This document shows, in pieces, positions 1-10,886 of a DNA stretch of 64,000 nt. This DNA comes from Stromatinia cepivora (taxonomy: Eukaryota > Ascomycota > Leotiomycetes > Helotiales > Sclerotiniaceae). Location of the stretch: assembly GCA_014898415.1 (NCBI GenBank), contig RCTD01000024.1, forward strand, positions 930,001 to 994,000, in the 5' to 3' direction. Every line of letters begins with the position of its first letter. The first letter of the stretch is position 1. The position numbers and the translations under genes were made by a program. The notes under the pieces are model-generated. The model did not search any database, had not been told where the DNA came from, and saw only the letters and a list, made by a program, of their open reading frames with translations.

Positions 1-429
1 GTCGAAGTTCTGAGTTTCGAGATGAGGGCCAAAGGAATGGCATTCAGCAACTTGGCTGTAGCAGCAGGTATGTTCTTCCTAGCTTACTCTCTCACTTTTT
101 GAACTAACAACAAGTGCTAGCGACTCTTGTAAATCAGTTTGCATATCCTGTGGCTCTGAAAAAGATCAAATGGAAGACCTATCTTGTTTTTGTGATTTGG
201 TGTCCAATCCAAGCTCTCGTGATTTACTTCTTTATTCCAGAGACGAAAAACCGTACTGTAAGTTGCACTCGGAATTCTGTGAACAATGAGCACATCTGAC
301 CCTCTACTATAGTTGGAAGAATTGGATAACATATTCCGAGCCAAGAACCCAAGGAAAGCATCTCTGGAGAAGAAGAAATTGGCTCTTGACGAGAATGAGA
401 ACATTGTGAAAGTGGAAGAAGTTATTTGA
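1..429 (+). CDS. MFS sugar transporter, C-terminal exons (5' truncated by the window edge)
   Basis: Three exons are visible: 1-67, 121-257 and 313-429 (TGA). Introns 68-120 (GTATGT..TAG) and 258-312 (GTAAGT..TAG) keep one reading frame. The encoded end has the closing features of the major facilitator sugar porter family. It runs from FEMRAKGMAFSN in a late cytoplasmic loop, through a last hydrophobic membrane segment around WKTYLVFVIWCPIQALVIYF, to the hallmark PETK(N/G)RT(L)EE motif, which is followed by a charged tail. In fungi such proteins import mono- or disaccharides across the plasma membrane by proton symport. The substrate cannot be told from the tail; similarity in style is to Lac12-like lactose/hexose permeases. 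The motif is split by the second intron (PETKNRT then LEELDNIF), which supports the splice model. The start and most membrane segments lie outside the window. Confidence 0.9.
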
Positions 430-1355
430 GAGCGACGGCGTCAAGATGCCCTAGAGTGATGGTGATGATGTATCAAGATTTTTAGTAGCTAAAGGGTATC
501 CTTGCGATCCTCCTAGGGTAATACTTGCATTTATAAGAAATAATAACGGTTGATACCGTGGATATTTCTTTTGAAATGTTGTTGTGATATTGGAGAGAGG
601 TGTAACCGGTGGTGACCATCAAAATTTTCAATATAATAATAGTTAGGATTTCAAAAAAATTAATAATTTATTTTAATTATTTTTGTGGAAAAGTTATTCA
701 AGATTTTTATATTTTTTTAATTTGTATATAAATTGTATACAAATTAAAATTCGAAAATAAATTATAAATAATATAATTAATTGTTGTTAATTATTAATAA
801 ATCAAAATTTAATTATTTCTTAGAATCTGTAACTAATAATCGAAAGATCGATAATTTCGAAAAGATTGATCTTGAGCACTAGCCGCTTGGGGTCGATCGG
901 TATATCGAATCCTTCAATCCGTGATAATTTGGATGATTTGGATGATTTGGATGATTGAATAGTTGAATAATTGAAAGAAAGTTGAAGATTACGAAATAAA
1001 TTCTTGTAGCTGTCATCTCTATAAGCTCCTCTCAGGTGGTCTGTGCACAGGCTCAAATAGTATACACTTTCGATATACTAAAAAGTTATATCTTGAAAAA
1101 TTTTAAAAAATATCTCAAAATTCGTTCTAATTCATTGTATCTCATTGGCCGAATAGATATTTTAGCGTCAGGAGCTCATTTCAGCACTTAAGGGGATAAT
1201 ATAAAGGGATCATTAGGGCCATCACTTTCTCAGAAGAACTACCAATCCAGGTAATTTGTCTCCCCCAGCTAAGCGAAGGGGGCATCGTCACCGTGCAATG
1301 TCATCACAGTAATACAGTAACGAGACAGGTGATTTATGGATCAAATATTATGAAA
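430..1355. other. Intergenic spacer, partly AT-rich
   Basis: This is the 3' flank of the transporter gene, with a strongly AT-rich patch at about 640-830. A short run of three 9-bp units (tttggatga) lies at about 928-954. No convincing coding region is seen; the minus-strand ORF around 820-1056 is low complexity and has no recognisable domain. Confidence 0.6.
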
Positions 1356-1460
1356 GACAACAACCCCGAAGACAACAACCCCGAAGACAACAACCCCGAA
1401 GACAACAACCCCGAAGACAACAACCCCGAAGACAACAACCCCGAAGACAACAACACCGAC
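1356..1460 (+). repeat. 15-bp minisatellite (gacaacaaccccgaa), six perfect units plus one degenerate
   Basis: Perfect units start at 1356, 1371, 1386, 1401, 1416 and 1431; the seventh (1446-1460) is diverged. The unit is a multiple of three, so every frame stays open. On the plus strand it would encode (DNNPE)n inside a small ORF (ATG at 1350, stop at 1503-1505) with a basic Pro/Arg/Thr-rich tail. The tract lies about 150 bp 3' of the minus-strand gene ending at 1613, so it could equally be untranslated DNA. Perfect identity of six units points to recent expansion. Coding status is undecided. Confidence 0.9.
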
Positions 1461-1612
1461 CAACCCCCTCCCCGACGGCAAAACCGAAGGACAACCCGAC
1501 CCTGAACAAGCGACCCCAACCCGAACCCACCCCAGAGTGAAAAGTTACCAAATTGAACCATTCTAACTTCCCCGTCCACCCAGGAAAAGGCCAAACCACT
1601 TCTTCTTTTCTC

Positions 1613-3073
1613 CTACGTATCCTTGCAATAATCCCTCAAATCAACCCACTGCTTCGACACGTCTAAGGCCCCAGAACTCTCGGCGAGAGAAGCCAGCGCA
1701 ACAAGCCCAACAATTTCTAACGGCGCCTGTTTGCCCTTTGGAGCGTTTAGGTCCAACGTGGATACACGTGCAGTAAAGCCTCCAGCCACATCACTTAATT
1801 TTCGCATTGTATCGGTGCTCAACCCTCCATTAACAGTGTATGGCGACGACGATTGATAGCCTGAAGACGAGGATTTTGCACCTTCAGACGTGGTGGGAGA
1901 ATCCGCATCAGGAAGTGGAGATGGGGATGGAGGTGTCACTTCACGCCAACGCGATGGCTGTAATAGTGACAACAAAGGACTGGAGGACTCCTGCATATCG
2001 GGAGTGAAAGTTTCAGCACGCGCCTTCTTTTGCAAATGGCGACTAGTAGGCGATACGGTTGCACTGTCCCCGCTTGTGTTCGACTCTGTACGCTTGTGTG
2101 TATTTGCCGTGGTTAATGCAGCTGGTCCATCTTTTGCACTGTCGTCGTGACCCGTTGTTGGAGATGGCTGTGATCGCTGCGATAATGGTGAGGAGTCTGA
2201 CGGAACTCCTTCGCTGCCTCCTCTCTGCTGGCTACTTCGTAGGCTGCCCTCTGTCTCCGACATGGCCTCGGTCACTACATTTCCAAAAATCTCGACTATA
2301 TTGCCATCGTTATCCTTCGGAGATACTTTCGTCATGTCGCAAGTAAACTGAACAATGATGAGCTCTGCGTTTGAAACGCAAAAAGCGAAGCGCGTCCTTC
2401 TTTGACAACAGTACCACAGCAGCTGCCCTATGTCCTCCCCACGAAAGGTCTTGCCGATTCTTGGTGGTGATTTATCACCAGATGCATCATCAGATCCATT
2501 ACCCACTGGCGAAAATTTGACGTCGCCGACAGCGAGCGCTGTAACAGTGTTGTCAATAAGGGTCGGATTTTCATAAATACCACCTTGGAATACACTATAA
2601 TCTGGTGTGTAAGTAACCTGGCGCTTAAGTGAATCGTCCTGTAAAGAAGCGGAAGAAAATGGGACATGGACCATGACGGTGATGGGCGTATCACTGTAGA
2701 TACGTCGAAGTACTATTTTCACGTTATAAAAGAGGGATAGCCCTAAAACATACACTAGGCTTGCTTCGTTGGAAAGCACTAATTCATCATCGAGAATAAT
2801 AGGTAAGGTGGTAGGGGTCAAATCATCCTTTTTGTCAAGGTCTTCACCGAACCAAGAGGCGAGAGTTTTAAGTTGTGAGATGTTTTCGACGGTAAAGTCG
2901 TCCCACTTCTCTATTGTAATATGCTCACCGAGCTCACGATATACTGGATTGCCAGCAGACCGACGTTGCCCCGATTTAGAATATTGAAAACGATTCCATT
3001 GTAATTTTTGCTCAAGCCAGTCCTTAATGGTGATTTTAGAGGAGGTTGTGGATGAGGTTGTTGAGGAGTCCAT
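1613..3073 (-). CDS. Hypothetical protein with PD-(D/E)XK nuclease-like signature (486 aa)
   Basis: This is an uninterrupted minus-strand frame from ATG (3073-3071) to TAG (1615-1613). I chose this Met because the longer open frame upstream (to 3292) only translates a CAGACAG/TAGATAA microsatellite into Leu/Cys-rich sequence. Residues about 1-150 form a globular domain (DWLEQKLQWNRF, LASWFGEDLD). A PD at 157-158 and a DVK at 184-186 (GDVKFSP) are spaced like the PD-(D/E)XK metal-dependent nuclease signature. A following segment (GEDIGQLLWYC.. RTRFAFCVSNAELIIVQF, about 212-243) fits the remaining strands of that fold as found in fungal nuclease-like or FunK1-kinase-associated domains. Residues about 275-420 are Ser/Pro/Thr-rich and probably disordered. 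The C-terminus (about 425-486) is again ordered. No kinase domain follows. Cellular role unknown; the nuclease-like fold is inference from motif spacing. Confidence 0.75.
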   Translation of the reverse strand: MDSSTTSSTTSSKITIKDWLEQKLQWNRFQYSKSGQRRSAGNPVYRELGEHITIEKWDDFTVENISQLKTLASWFGEDLDKKDDLTPTTLPIILDDELVLSNEASLVYVLGLSLFYNVKIVLRRIYSDTPITVMVHVPFSSASLQDDSLKRQVTYTPDYSVFQGGIYENPTLIDNTVTALAVGDVKFSPVGNGSDDASGDKSPPRIGKTFRGEDIGQLLWYCCQRRTRFAFCVSNAELIIVQFTCDMTKVSPKDNDGNIVEIFGNVVTEAMSETEGSLRSSQQRGGSEGVPSDSSPLSQRSQPSPTTGHDDSAKDGPAALTTANTHKRTESNTSGDSATVSPTSRHLQKKARAETFTPDMQESSSPLLSLLQPSRWREVTPPSPSPLPDADSPTTSEGAKSSSSGYQSSSPYTVNGGLSTDTMRKLSDVAGGFTARVSTLDLNAPKGKQAPLEIVGLVALASLAESSGALDVSKQWVDLRDYCKDT

Positions 3074-3199
3074 ACCGTCCGAAAGCTCTAGAGATGAGGC
3101 AGAGAATTGTCCTTTATGTGATCTGACATTGAATAATATAATTGGGGAAATGGATATAGATATACACATAAGGATTGGTGCATATGGCAACGGGGGTAG

Positions 3200-3318
3200 T
3201 AGGCAGCAGCAGCAGACAGCAGACAGCAGACAGCAGACAGCAAATAACAAATAGCAGACAATAGATAATAGACAACAAATAACAAGTAGCAAATAATAGA
3301 TAATAAATGATAAATGAT
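3200..3318 (+). repeat. Compound microsatellite (cagacag then tagataa/caaataa)
   Basis: A run of gcagcag and agacagc units grades into A-rich caaata/tagata units just upstream of the minus-strand gene starting at 3073. It therefore sits in that gene's promoter or 5' leader. A near twin follows at 3485-3655. Confidence 0.85.
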
Positions 3319-3484
3319 TGTCGGTACATCATGTGATCAACCGTACACAAAAGGAGCTGCACTAGCCCCCCTCCCCTTCAATTTAAATAGGTCCCCTTTT
3401 ACATAGTTATAACAATCAAGAATGAATAACAAACGATACTACAATAGTACTATATGAAGGTAGCACCGAACTGAAGTGATACCA

Positions 3485-3655
3485 ACAATAATAAATAGCA
3501 AATAATAGATAATAGATAATAGATGGCAAATAGTAAGCAACAGACAGCAGACAGCAGACAGCAGACAGCAAGCGGTAAGGGGCAAGCAAGCAACAAACGG
3601 CTAACAAGAAGGGGCAAGCAGCAAGGAACAGCAGCAAAGGGCAAGCAGTAAGCAG
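3485..3655 (+). repeat. Second compound microsatellite with the same motifs in reversed order
   Basis: The tract starts with aatagataatagata units, passes to cagacagcagacagc units, and ends in degenerate caagcag/ggcaagca units. It shares both unit types with the tract at 3200-3318, about 170 bp away, suggesting one ancestral array that was split or duplicated. Confidence 0.85.
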
Positions 3656-3810
3656 TGTGTCTTTATTTCTTACAAAGTGAGTCATGATGAAGTGAGTGAG
3701 TTCACGACGAAGTAAGTCTTGAGCCCGTACTGAACAATGATGCACTTGAAGAGCTTCGGAAGACGGATGGAGGACTTCCGGAGGGCCCGAGCTCCATACT
3801 TATATGGTAA

Positions 3811-3884
3811 TCTTCCTTTCTATTTGATCTTCCTTTCCATTTGATCTTCCTTTCGATCTTCCTTTCCATTTGATCTTCCTCTCT
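3811..3884 (+). repeat. Imperfect 17-bp pyrimidine-rich repeat (ttgatcttcctttccat)
   Basis: About four imperfect units, one shortened, lie directly upstream of the gene starting at 3912. They form a CT-rich stretch that, by position, may fall in its promoter or 5' leader. Pyrimidine-rich tracts near transcription starts are common in filamentous fungi. Confidence 0.75.
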
Positions 3885-3911
3885 AATTGTGACCGACCAC
3901 AACAATCAGTT

Positions 3912-5651
3912 ATGGATTCAGTGCCAACGAGGAATCATCGTCGCTTATTTGCTAGACGCAACGGCTTTACGTTAGGACAATCACACCAGAGCCTTCTATT
4001 TCGCGCAACAGTTAGAAATGCTGGTGCCGTCGCTTCTGGCAGTGACCGTCGAGTCACTACATCTGAGTCGAAGAGCAAAAGGAACACGAACATCAAGAGG
4101 CACTCTAAAAAGATCAGCAAACGAGGAATTCCACCTTCGGGGTGGGGAGTCTACATCGACTCGTTGAGGGTATTTGCAAACTCCTTCGATTTTATCTCCC
4201 ACATGCCAACTATGTTTCGCTACCACACTTTGCATAGCTTATGTATCATCATCATTCTAACTAACATTTATTTATTAGACCTTTATGGCGAGGATGGATT
4301 TTTTTCTTCAGAAGCAGTTATCCATTTACCTATACGCCTATTCCCACATGAATACAAAACTGTGCACACACCGTCCTATTGACGCACTCAAATATAATCG
4401 TTATGTCGACCCTTCCCCTCATATTGGTACACTTGACAAGATCCTCGAATTTCAGGATATTCTGAACTCGATCAGAATCCCCCCCAGTTATCACATCCAT
4501 GATCGCCGGGGTTACGAAATGAAACTTGATGTTATCAATATGTTGGAGGAAGCTCTCGTTTCTACTATCTCCCATCTTCATACCAAACATATATCGTATC
4601 CTATCAAGAATACTGAACAACTTTTCTTCGTCTATACGCGTTCTCTGAGGAAAAGCAACACAGAAGAAGCAACCTTGAGACTGCTTCTGGGATATAATAA
4701 ACATGCCTCGTGGATGTTAGATAATCCATCTGCCACTTGGCGATTTGACGAGATCGAACATGCGCGCTCGCTTTTCCATCTCCCAAAGGTATACATCCAG
4801 TACTCTTTCACGTTTGATTCTGAATACAAATACACTGTAGCAAAAATGACTAATATTTCTACCCTTAGTTCCTTATTAAACTCCGCGACTCACCTAACAA
4901 AATTTCCATCGATACTCAGAACCATTGTATCCTAACTAAATATCTCGGACCCGAGCAACAGCATGGAAAACACTTAGATCTGTGTAGCGAAAAGATCGCG
5001 CCTATGACGCTTGAGCTCACCCGGTGTATATCCTATCATTATGCTATGAGGAAGGAGGGACCCAAAGCTCGTGCTATTTTCGATGCTTTCTTCCTGAAAT
5101 GTGATAATAGCTCAGTCCCTTTACCCCCTCCTTCTTCTCGCCGCTCACCTCTGGACATTTGTGCGTTTTATCGAAAAGTTTTACGGCAAGGACGAGGTGT
5201 TGGTAACGATATTAGCGACAATAATGTTTCTCAGTATGGTCCAACTCTTATCGAAGTCGATAATACGGATGGAGATAAGGACGACACGGGGAATACTCCG
5301 AATCGAAGTATTACGCATGAAGAAAGAGGAGATGGGCGGGAGGATTTTAATAAGATTCCCTTGAATAATAATTTACTCAAGGCAGACTTTCAACACTTGA
5401 AAGGGGAGCAAGATGATGAAGACTCTATGGTGACAATCTCTAATAGGAGTTTAGCACGCCTGATCTACATCCGTGCCGAAGCGTCTATGACCTACCCTTC
5501 CGATGAAGAGGACATGCGCCGCGAGTGGTGGTTTCTGGCTTTGAAACTATACGATGCATTTATAGCCGAACCCCAGCTTAGGTGTCGTTCAGACCGAATT
5601 TGCGCTGGGAGGGCATATGGGTATCGAAAGATGATGATGGAGAACAGATAA
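3912..5651 (+). CDS. Three-exon hypothetical protein (516 aa), function unknown
   Basis: My model has exons 3912-4169, 4279-4788 and 4869-5651 (TAA), with introns 4170-4278 (GTATTT..TTAG, branch-like CTAAC at 4258-4262) and 4789-4868 (GTATAC..TTAG, TAAT-type branch). The joins restore one continuous frame of 517 codons, and the second and third exons would otherwise be unrelated ORFs, which supports the model. The protein starts with a basic region (RRLFARRNGF, many Lys/Arg to about residue 80). A mixed helical domain follows across exons 2 and 3. An acidic low-complexity stretch rich in Asp/Asn lies around residues 355-410, and the C-terminus is helix-like (EEDMRREWWFLALKLYDAF). I see no catalytic motif, signal peptide or clear membrane segment. 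The first intron is the least certain: a 36-bp alternative would give an early stop. I do not recognise the family. Confidence 0.7.
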
Positions 5652-5983
5652 TATAGATTCGGACTTGTATTAATATCAGTAAAATATGTTTATTATCTTT
5701 TCGTAATGCACCCGTTCCAGCCATGTCAATTATTATATTAACTGAATAAGATAATTAATATTAATAATTTGCGACGAATCATAGATTGATTCGCATATTG
5801 CTAGTGTTGGGGTAAAGTTCGGGCTTCGTTCTCGGGCTTCATCCTCCCGGCTTCATTCGGCTTCGGCTTCATTTATGGAGTATAAGCCTCTAACTCCATA
5901 GGGCTCCTACTCCGTACAACGTACAAACCTAGCAATCCATCTTATTTCTTACAATTCCCCCTCACTCTCCAATCAAATAAAAG
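5652..5983. other. Intergenic spacer / DUG2 promoter region
   Basis: An AT-rich 3' flank (about 5640-5800) changes to a region with repeated cggcttc units at about 5818-5872, followed by a pyrimidine-rich stretch leading into the DUG2 start codon. No gene is seen. Confidence 0.6.
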
Positions 5984-8900
5984 ATGACCTCAATCTTTGG
6001 ATCAAGAAATTCAATTGCTCAATCTACAGCTTCACAAACAAACAGTCCCAACTCACCATCAACTAACAATCCTCCAGCCAGTACCGAAGACGAAGACGAA
6101 AATGAACAAATTGACTCATTATCCCACGATCCTAGTCAACGAACCAGCTCGGAAGATGACCTTGACCCCTCCCGTCCTCAACTCCTTCACCACCTCCAAA
6201 ACGATTCTTCAATCCTCACTCTCGCTGTCGGATCCAAATATATCTATGCAGGTACTCAAGATGGAGAAATCATAGTCTGGTCCCTCGCATCCTACGAACT
6301 CGTTTCGCGCATCCAAGCACACACCCGCAGCGTACTCTCCCTCTTCCTATCCGCAGATGGCAAACTCCTCTTCTCATCTGCCGGTGACGCCATTGTTAAT
6401 GCATGGTGTCCTACGACTCTAGTCCGAAAATATCACATCTACAGTACCTACGATGTCGGCGATGTATTTTCCGTAGCCTATTCCCCTCAATTTGAGACGG
6501 TGTATTTGGGAGCGCAAAACACCAGCATACAATGGGTCAGTTTAAGGGATCCTGCGGCGAGACCTACCCCAAACCCGGAACGTCACCCGGATAGGAGGAA
6601 TCATCGATTTTTTGATAGTGTGCAGCACGGGGGTACGAGTACACCAAGGCCGAGACAAGTTGGACGGGCGGCTGCAGATCAAGGAGATGTGCAGGAAATC
6701 GATAAGGCGCATATGAAACAATATGCTCATTTTGGCTATGTGTATTGTATGCTCATGGTTCGGGGCGTCTGCAGACAAGTCGATGCGGATGAGGATATGC
6801 TCATTTCTGGTGGAGGAGATGGGACAATTAAGTTGTGGAAGTTGAGTAAGGATCAAGACGAAGGGATTAAAGAGATTGAAAGACTTGGGGAAGATGATGC
6901 CGAAAGTGTGCTGAGTTTGGCGGTGGATGGGAGTTTTCTCTACAGCAGTAAATTGGAAGGGGTGATTGAGCTGTGGGATTTGGACACGAGACAGAAGTTG
7001 AGAGTTATCAGGACGAATAGGGGGGATGTTATGACGTTGCAAATGGGGTGGGGTTATCTTTGGAGTGGAGGAAGTACAGGACATGCTAGAGTGAGTATGC
7101 TTTCTGTGGTTGGTGTGCTGATTCGTCTGATGAGGGGGCTAATATTTGACAGAAGCACAGCACGGTACAATATGGACAATATAAAACCTCGAATTTCAGT
7201 CAAAAATATCAATGCGTCAAACGATGGAAAGCACATGAAGGAAGAATTTTGGCTTCGGCAGTCACCACGTACCGTGGTCAACAACTCTATATAACTGGTG
7301 CAAACGATTGTTCGGTCTCGATATGGGATATTACTGGTTGTGACACGGGCACATATCCGAAACGCGAGTCACTCCAAGACGATCAACTCATCAAGTCGTT
7401 GCAAGATTTTGTGGCTTTCAAGACGATTTCTGCAAGACCTGATCATGCCGAGGATTGTCGACGTGGTGCTACGTTTCTCAGAACATTGTTCAAGAAACAT
7501 GGTGCGGTTACTGAAATGCTAACCACCGAAGCTCATCACAATCCAATTGTGTATGCCAAGTTCAAGGGAAATCCGGAGACGGCTGGAAAGAGAAAGAAGA
7601 TATTGTTTTATGGACATTATGATGTCGTGCCTGCGGATGACAAGCAAAAGAAATGGATCATTGATCCGTTCCACATGAAGGGGGTAAACGGGTATCTTTA
7701 CGGACGAGGAGTGAGTGACAATAAGGGACCTATTATGGCTGCTCTTTATGGAGTTGTGGACTTGGTTCACGAGAAAGCTTTGGATTCCGATATCACTTTT
7801 TTGATTGAGGGAGAGGAAGAGAGTGGATCGAGAGGTTTCAAGGATGCTGTGAGGAAGCATAAGGAATTGATTGGGGATATCGATTACATCATTCTTGCTA
7901 ATAGTTATTGGCTCGATGATGAGGTTCCTTGTTTGACTTATGGCCTGAGAGGTGTCCTTCACGCCACTGTCAGGGTCAATAGCAAACATCCAGATGTTCA
8001 TAGTGGAGTTGATGGAAGTTTCATGATGGATGAGCCACTTTTTGATCTGACTGCTACCTTGGCCAAACTCAAAGGACTTCACAACAGGATCCAAATTCCT
8101 GGATTCTACGATGATATCCTTCCCATAACTCCTGCCGAAGAAGCTCGATATGATGATATTGTATCAACTCTCCTCCGTCGCAACCCAGAACTTGGACCAG
8201 CCGAAAATCTCAAGCAATCAATTATGGCAAGATGGAGAGAACCAAATTTGACGGTTCATCGTTATAAAGTCTCTGGACCAGATGGTTCCCTTGTTTCATC
8301 ACATGCCAGCGCAGCTATCTCCCTTCGTCTAGTGCCCAACCAAGAAGTCGACGACGTCATTAAATCCCTTTCAAAATTCCTCCAAGATGCTTTTGCGAAG
8401 CTCGACACGCATAATCATCTCACAATATCGATCGACAACCAAGCGGATGCGTGGCTTGGTGACCCTGAGAATGAAATCTTTAGGACGTTAGAGGAGGCGA
8501 TCATGGAGGTTTGGGGACCGATAACGAATCACACGAGGAGGAGTAGTGTGCAGGGTCCTAAATATGTAGAGAGAGAAAAGGAAAACTCACCTACGAGCCC
8601 AATCAGCGCATCCCCAAGTCTTAAGCCTACACCAGCGACAACCACGAGTCTAACTGGGGGGAGTGACCATACGAGTTTGGCGGCTGCACCGGTAGATCTT
8701 GCATCATTATCATTAGATGCAGAAGACATTTCTAGTGGAAGGGGTGAGAAAGAAAATGAGGGGTCCGGGAATGGATATGATAAGATAGTTGGTAAAGGTA
8801 GAGACCGCAAGGGATTAAGCGCTGAAAACGGGACGGGGATGGGGAGGAAACCGTTGTATATCAGGGAAGGGGGTTCAATTCCTAGTATTCGGTTTTTGGA

Positions 8901-9159
8901 GAAGGAGTTCGGGGCGCCAGCAGCACATTTGCCATGTGGACAGGCGAGTGATAGTGCGCATTTGGGTGAGTTTTCTTTTCTCTATTATCTTTTGTCGAGG
9001 GGTGAAGTGAGCTAGGGGAGGAGGGCCGTTGGTTCCTCATGATAAGAATCTTGCTAATGGGCGATAAAACGAACAGACAACGAAAGGATCAGAGTCAATA
9101 ATCTGTATAATAGTCGGCTAATCTTTAGGAAGGTGTTTAGGGAGTTGCCTAGGAAATAA
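5984..9159 (+). CDS. DUG2: Glutathione degradosome subunit Dug2-like: WD40 repeats plus M20 metallopeptidase domain (1000 aa)
   Basis: Exons are 5984-7090, 7153-8965 and 9077-9159, with introns 7091-7152 (GTGAGT..ACAG) and 8966-9076 (GTGAGT..ACAG). The joined frame is 1001 codons. Residues about 60-420 hold WD40 repeats (e.g. GEIIVWSL, GTIKLWKLS, GVIELWDLD, CSVSIWDI). From about 445 an M20 peptidase domain follows. GHYDVVP supplies the metal-binding His (about 524) and Asp (about 526), GVSDNKGP the bridging Asp (about 558), and EGEEESGS the catalytic/metal Glu pair (about 590). The last exon completes the C-terminal motif after SDSAHL. In yeast, Dug2 pairs with the amidotransferase Dug3 to cleave the gamma-glutamyl bond of cytosolic glutathione; Dug1 then cuts Cys-Gly. 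A Ser/Gly-rich insert of about 110 residues (about 840-950) separates the dimerisation part from the last metal-ligand segment. All motifs appear intact. Confidence 0.92.
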
Positions 9160-10886
9160 AAAGGGCTGGCGAGCATGGAACGGGGTGCATTTTTAGTTTG
9201 ATGGAGGAGGTAGGGGTCGGATGATGTTGGATGGAGGAATGAGTGCGTGGATGTATTGGCGTTTGAAGAAAGATGCGGTAGGGGAAAGGAGTTGGCTTAG
9301 GATTGTGTTATATTATAGTTGAATGTTACCAGCCTGGTAGGTGAGCTTTCTTACTCTGCGAGTTTGCGAGGTTCTGTGTGTGCTGTAGCTTAGGTGATGA
9401 GTTTGGTGATGGATTTTTTGGATGGAATGTGAATGTGCAGATCAATTTACTTTCAAATCACAGAGAATAGATGTTTTTATGTGAAGATGTGGATTGAATA
9501 TGATAGAAAAATACTATCCTCTAAATATGATAGTGTGAAGGAAGAGATTATAGATGGGGTTGATGGGAGATTAGGGTAGGGGATGAAACGGCACAAGGGG
9601 GGATATTGATTGATGTTACATTGATTTGGGAAAGTGTGAGAAGCGAGGCAAGATGTAGACTCATGATTTTAATGCTTATTGATCTGGACTGTTAAAGTTG
9701 ATTGGTTGTTAGAGGGAGAAAGGAGGAGGCGAGGTAGAAATAAGGATCGGCGGGATTGGAGTTGGGTTGTTGAAAGGGAGGTAGGGAGATATGAAGGTTG
9801 GTGAATGAATGAGTGAATGGATGGATGGATTAGTCTAGTTTTCACATCGACCTTCTTCCAGAGTTTTTATACTTTTTGATTGGATATTTTAAGCGAACTC
9901 TTCCAGAGAGTCTAATCGGCCATCCCCTAAATAACGTGTATCAGACCCTCACCAAAATATACTTTATATAATAAATTTTCAATTATTGTATTTATAGATA
10001 ATTTATTATGTAATATAGAATTTGCTGATCGAAAAGATACAAATCTATTATTTGATTTATTTTCTAGTTTTCTTAAATTTTCAATTAATTATAATACAGA
10101 ATTGATTTCTTTATTTCTTTTCATTCTCAATTTTAATATCTCCCAATTTTCATTTTAACAAATTGTAAATAATATTGAAATTTATATAAATATAAATTAT
10201 ATAATATTTAAATTTCATTGTTATTCGATTTAAAACAAAATAAAGATTTAATTCTTATTATAATAAAATCATTTTATTTGATATATAAAATTTATCTTTT
10301 TAAATTGGAAATCTAATTTATAAATATAATGATTAAATCAATATCAATTGAAATTTTATAAAAATAAAAAGTACAAAATATAGATAAATAGTATATCTAT
10401 TGTCACACCAAAAGTGACGCCACTCTTGACGAATGGTTAATTGAGTTGATATAGTAATCATTTCCCGTGACATCTATCTATGATATAATTTTCGATTAAT
10501 AATTATAATATAATATAGTTGAACGAAACTAATATATATATAAAAATAAGCGAAAAGTGGGTTCAAAATATATGATTTAGAAGTTGGGTAATTAGACTCT
10601 CCTGACGGAGATATTAAAAATCACATGACTGATGCCTCGAGAGTTAGGCACCCGCTAGACTATGGATGGATGGGGGTGACAGGAGTAGGAAATTTGAGAA
10701 AGAGGGTGAGTAAAGACGACTGAAGCTGGTGGGTCAATTCGTCCGCTTCGTGTCTTGTCGGCTTCGACAGAGGACCACTTACACTTATTTACGGTATCTT
10801 TAATATCTCTGTTTGTATCTTCGATTCAACCATACTCACCTTCAAAAATACCCGAAACTATTTAACTACAAAACCATAAGACAAAT
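9160..10886. other. Long intergenic spacer with an AT-rich block
   Basis: The first 700 bases are G-rich on the plus strand (3' flank of DUG2). Bases about 9950-10530 are very AT-rich with no open frame of note, which resembles a short mutated repeat relic. The last 350 bases return to normal composition and form the promoter side of the gene at 10887. No gene, tRNA or clear element ends are seen. Confidence 0.6.

Noticed and set aside
3074..3292. N-terminal extension of the minus-strand nuclease-like protein with a Leu/Cys-rich stretch resembling a signal or membrane segment
   Set aside because: It is the translation of the CAGACAG/TAGATAA microsatellite; the same Leu/Cys runs appear in every frame there. 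The Met at 3073 is the better start.
1356..3655. CRISPR-like array, because of regular short repeats
   Set aside because: The units are contiguous with no spacers, and the genome is eukaryotic.
4243..4278. 36-bp alternative first intron in the gene at 3912
   Set aside because: It is shorter than usual fungal introns and, being a multiple of three, leaves the frame that stops at 4382 instead of linking to the downstream exon.
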